Shown: positions 61,654 to 64,000 of the stretch, piece after piece
How the letters are laid out: the number at the start of each line of letters is the position of its first letter
Position numbering within the stretch: position 1 is the first letter of the stretch
Assembly (NCBI GenBank): GCA_965227065.1
Contig: CBDDFN010000010.1
Coordinates: 124,001 to 188,000 of the forward strand
Direction: 5' to 3'
From: CBDDFN01 sp965227065
GTDB taxonomy: Bacteria > Pseudomonadota > Alphaproteobacteria > SPJN01
Length of the DNA stretch: 64,000 bases
The notes under the pieces: model-generated
The model's database searches: none
The model's input: the letters and a program-made list of their open reading frames with translations, nothing else
What the model was told of the DNA's origin: nothing
Made by a program: the position numbers and the translations under genes

Positions 61654-62291
61654 GGCTGCCACCTCAAAAAGGACTGCAAGACCAGCGCGCCGACATGCTG
61701 GCTTTTTTCGGGGTGAAACTGAAGGCCCAGCACATTGGCTTTCGCCACCGCCGCCGTCACCGGCCCGGCATAGTCAACCTCGGCCAGCAATGCGTCATCA
61801 CTGTCCAGCACCATGCGGTAGGAATTGGCGAAATAGCAGTGTGCGCCCTCGGGCAGGCCATCGAGCACGGGGTGAGAGGCCACCCGCCTGATCTCGTTCC
61901 AGCCCATATGGGGGACCTTGAGCGCGGGATCGGCGGGTTCGATCTTTTCAATCACCCCATCGATCCAGCCAAGCCCCTGATAGGTGCCATGTTCATGGCT
62001 TTCACGCGCCAGCAATTGCATGCCGACACAGATGCCCAGAAACGGCACGCCATCTTTTTGGACCCGTTCGCTCATCGCCTCGATCATGCCATCCAGCGCC
62101 TCAAGCCCGGTGATGCAATCGCCAAACGCGCCAACGCCGGGCAACAGGATACGATCAGCACCCCGCACGGCGTCGGGGTCGCTTGTCACCGCAACGGACT
62201 GATCAAGACCGGCCTCACGGGCGGCTTTTTCAAGCGCCTTTTCAACCGACCGAAGATTGCCCGAGCCATAATCGATAATGGCTGTGCTCAT
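61650..62291 (-). CDS. hisH: Imidazole glycerol phosphate synthase glutaminase subunit
   Basis: Supplies ammonia to HisF. The 213 residues have the class I amidotransferase triad: Cys in FLGICVGMQLLA, His and Glu in LGLQFHPEKSQ. It starts inside the hisB stop (ATGA). Confidence 0.97.
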   Translation of the reverse strand: MSTAIIDYGSGNLRSVEKALEKAAREAGLDQSVAVTSDPDAVRGADRILLPGVGAFGDCITGLEALDGMIEAMSERVQKDGVPFLGICVGMQLLARESHEHGTYQGLGWIDGVIEKIEPADPALKVPHMGWNEIRRVASHPVLDGLPEGAHCYFANSYRMVLDSDDALLAEVDYAGPVTAAVAKANVLGLQFHPEKSQHVGALVLQSFLRWQP

Positions 62292-62881
62292 CCGCCCAAC
62301 TGCCCTTTGGTCGAGGGCACCGCATCGGCCTTGCGCGGATCAATCTCGATCGCCCGGCGCAGCGCGCGGGCCAGGCCCTTGTAGCAGCTCTCAACAATAT
62401 GGTGATTGTTCACGCCATAGAGATTGTCGACATGCAGCGTCACACCGGCGGCCTGCGCGAACGCCTGAAACCATTCGCGAAACAGCTCGGTATCCATGTC
62501 GCCAAGCTTGGGCTTGGTAAACTCCACCCGCCAGATCAGATAGGGTCGGCCCGACACATCAATGGCGACGCGGGTCAGCGTCTCATCCATGGGAATGTGG
62601 ACATCGGCATAGCGCGTCAGGCCCTTCATATCGCCCAGCGCTTTCGCCACCGCCTGACCGATCGCGATGCCGCAATCTTCGGTGGTGTGGTGGAAATCAA
62701 TATGGAGATCGCCTTTGGCCCGCACCTTGAGATCAATCAAGGAGTGGCGCGACAATTGCTCAAGCATATGATCCAGAAAACCGATCCCGGTTTCGACATC
62801 ATAGCTCCCGCTGCCGTCGAGGTTCAGTTCGACGGAAATCCGGGTTTCGGTTGTGTTGCGCTCAACGCTTGCGGTGCGCAT
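62288..62881 (-). CDS. hisB: Imidazoleglycerol-phosphate dehydratase
   Basis: Dehydratase of histidine synthesis. The 197 residues show the repeated metal motifs GFLDHMLEQLSRHS and HHTTEDCGIAIGQA, and NNHHIVESCYKGLARALR. The phosphatase half of E. coli HisB is absent, as is normal outside the enterics. It heads the hisBHAFE run and is divergent from hslV. Confidence 0.97.
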   Translation of the reverse strand: MRTASVERNTTETRISVELNLDGSGSYDVETGIGFLDHMLEQLSRHSLIDLKVRAKGDLHIDFHHTTEDCGIAIGQAVAKALGDMKGLTRYADVHIPMDETLTRVAIDVSGRPYLIWRVEFTKPKLGDMDTELFREWFQAFAQAAGVTLHVDNLYGVNNHHIVESCYKGLARALRRAIEIDPRKADAVPSTKGQLGG

Positions 62882-62947
62882 GGCTCAATCCTCCATGAAG
62901 AGGGCCGCTTTTAGCAGGGTTTGGGCCGCTGCGCCAAGCGGTGCGCC

Positions 62948-62976
62948 TTGACGCACCAGTGCGGGAAGCCCACATA
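62948..62976 (+). promoter_or_regulatory. Probable promoter of hslVU
   Basis: TTGACG (62948-62953) and CACATA (62971-62976) are 17 bases apart, 32 bases before the GTG. CTTG followed by CCCACAT also resembles a heat-shock promoter. The -35 lies in the loop and arm of GGTGCG/CGCACC (62940-62957). Confidence 0.4.
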
Positions 62977-63007
62977 AGAGCCGAACGAATATTGGAAGGA
63001 GAACGGC

Positions 63008-63565
63008 GTGTCCTCAAACGCCCCGATTTTGCACGGCACCACCATCTTGTCCGTGCGCAAGGACGGCAAGGTCACCATCGCCGGTGATGGCCAGGTTTCC
63101 ATGGGTGATACGGTGCTGAAAGGCAATGCCCGCAAGGTCCGCCCGCTTGGCCCCGGCGGCCAGGTGATCGCCGGTTTCGCCGGTGCCACGGCGGATGCCA
63201 TGACCCTGTTTGAGCGGCTTGAAGCGAAATTGGACACCCATCCGGGCCAGCTGACCCGCGCGGCGGTGGAACTGGCCAAGGACTGGCGGACCGACCGTTA
63301 TTTGCGCCGCCTTGAAGCCATGATGATCGTGGCCGACGCCAAAGCCTCTCTGGTTTTGACCGGCACGGGCGATGTGCTTGAAACCGAAGACGGCATTATC
63401 GCCATCGGATCGGGGGGCAATTATGCACTCGCCGCGGCCCGTGCGCTCAAAGACCAGCCCATGGGTGCCGAAGAAATCGCCCGCCGCGCCATGGCCATCG
63501 CCGCCGATATTTGCGTTTACACCAATGACCGGCTGACCGTTGAGACGCTGGATACAGAAGACTAA
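63008..63565 (+). CDS. hslV: ATP-dependent protease subunit HslV
   Basis: Proteolytic core of HslUV. The 185 residues have an N-terminal propeptide of ten residues ending HG, followed by the catalytic Thr of TTILSVRKDGKVTIAGDGQ. GTG start with GGAAGGAG six bases upstream. The C-terminus DICVYTNDRLTVETL is typical. hslU follows five bases later. Confidence 0.97.
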   Translation: MSSNAPILHGTTILSVRKDGKVTIAGDGQVSMGDTVLKGNARKVRPLGPGGQVIAGFAGATADAMTLFERLEAKLDTHPGQLTRAAVELAKDWRTDRYLRRLEAMMIVADAKASLVLTGTGDVLETEDGIIAIGSGGNYALAAARALKDQPMGAEEIARRAMAIAADICVYTNDRLTVETLDTED

Positions 63566-63570
63566 ATCCC

Positions 63571-64000
63571 ATGACAGATTTTTCCCCCCGCGAGATCGTC
63601 TCCGAACTCGACCGTCACATTATTGGCCAGGCCGATGCCAAGCGCGCGGTTGCCATTGCGCTGAGAAACCGCTGGCGCCGCCGCCAGCTGTCCGATGATC
63701 TGCGCGATGAAGTCCTGCCCAAAAATATTCTGATGATCGGCCCGACCGGCGTCGGCAAGACCGAAATTTCGCGCCGTCTGGCCAAACTGGCGCAAGCCCC
63801 CTTCATCAAGGTTGAGGCGACCAAATTTACCGAGGTCGGCTATGTCGGCCGCGATGTTGAACAGATCGTGCGTGATCTGGTCGAGGCCGCCTTGATCATT
63901 GTGCGCGACAAGAAACGCGCCGAGGTTCAGGCCCGCGCCCATTCTATGGCCGAAGACCGGGTGCTTGAAGCGCTGGTCGGGCCCAATGCGTCTGAGGCCA
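63571..64000 (+). CDS. hslU: ATP-dependent protease ATPase subunit HslU, 5' part
   Basis: The window ends after about 143 of the usual 430-440 codons. The visible part has SPREIVSELDRHIIGQADAKR, LPKNILMIGPTGVGKTEISRR (Walker A GPTGVGKT) and FTEVGYVGRDVEQIVRDLVE, all hallmarks of HslU. It unfolds substrates for HslV. No fault is seen in the visible part. Confidence 0.97.
   Translation, partial: MTDFSPREIVSELDRHIIGQADAKRAVAIALRNRWRRRQLSDDLRDEVLPKNILMIGPTGVGKTEISRRLAKLAQAPFIKVEATKFTEVGYVGRDVEQIVRDLVEAALIIVRDKKRAEVQARAHSMAEDRVLEALVGPNASEA

Noticed and set aside
1..64000. tRNA genes, CRISPR arrays, toxin-antitoxin pairs, restriction systems, integrases
   Set aside because: I looked at each gap and each unassigned frame and saw no cloverleaf, no regular repeat-spacer pattern and no matching protein motif. 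The window is core genome, and I do not want to present shadow frames as a new system.

Overview
The window is 64 kb of GC-rich (roughly 60%) chromosomal DNA from an alphaproteobacterium. The evidence is a MucR/Ros-type regulator, a GlnD-MutS-malic enzyme-OlsB block in the order known from Sinorhizobium meliloti, the miaB-phoH-ybeY-corC-lnt-HTH-metK-trmB-rimP-nusA-ylxR-infB-rbfA-truB-rpsO-pnp string typical of the class, and two GTTC-N7-GTTC sites, the alphaproteobacterial form of the LexA box. I cannot place it to genus. It is almost entirely core genome: I see no insertion sequence, prophage, CRISPR array, tRNA or rRNA.

Layout. 1-400: 5' end of an unidentified, probably SOS-controlled gene (minus), a two-way terminator and a palindromic repeat. 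398-18639: one long minus-strand run from miaB down to pnp for RNA modification, ribosome maturation, translation initiation and RNA decay. It is broken by a rimP promoter plus attenuator-like leader and by an XRE regulator/metK junction. 18871-22028 (minus): OlsA-like acyltransferase, Fur-family regulator, MucR, RimI and TsaB; mucR's promoter and rimI form an AT-rich patch. 22116-28867: secreted polysaccharide deacetylase (plus), Bax-like glucosaminidase, NfuA, UspA, a DUF2333 membrane protein, TrpS and MurJ. 28864-40682: GlnD, MutS, malic enzyme (plus), OlsB, an AmpG-like transporter and ComM. 40749-48774: two GlsB-like membrane proteins, an esterase, GshB, RsmI, an LppC/LpoA-like lipoprotein (plus), HemW, RdgB and RNase PH. 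48847-54160: heat-shock genes hrcA, grpE, dnaK and dnaJ (plus). 54370-58664: DapB, an AraC/alkyltransferase fusion, DUF2244, Nth, a small lipoprotein and a CysZ/EI24-like membrane protein. 58840-64000: PfkB sugar/nucleoside kinase, the hisBHAFE run (minus), then hslV and the 5' part of hslU (plus).

How the genes work together. The left third makes and recycles RNA and ribosomes. Several middle genes serve the envelope: MurJ, AmpG, the Bax-like hydrolase, the LppC-like lipoprotein, Lnt, and the OlsA/OlsB pair, which would make ornithine lipid from acyl donors. GlnD senses nitrogen. DnaK/DnaJ/GrpE and HslUV handle misfolded protein. DNA maintenance appears as MutS, Nth, the alkyltransferase and ComM.

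I did not find a convincing new multi-gene system. The observations most worth following are regulatory: two LexA boxes (left edge and comM), the rimP leader, the comM hairpin that covers its ribosome binding site, the palindromic repeat family in four gaps, convergent genes that share TTAA as both stop codons, and the competing hairpins between dnaK and dnaJ.
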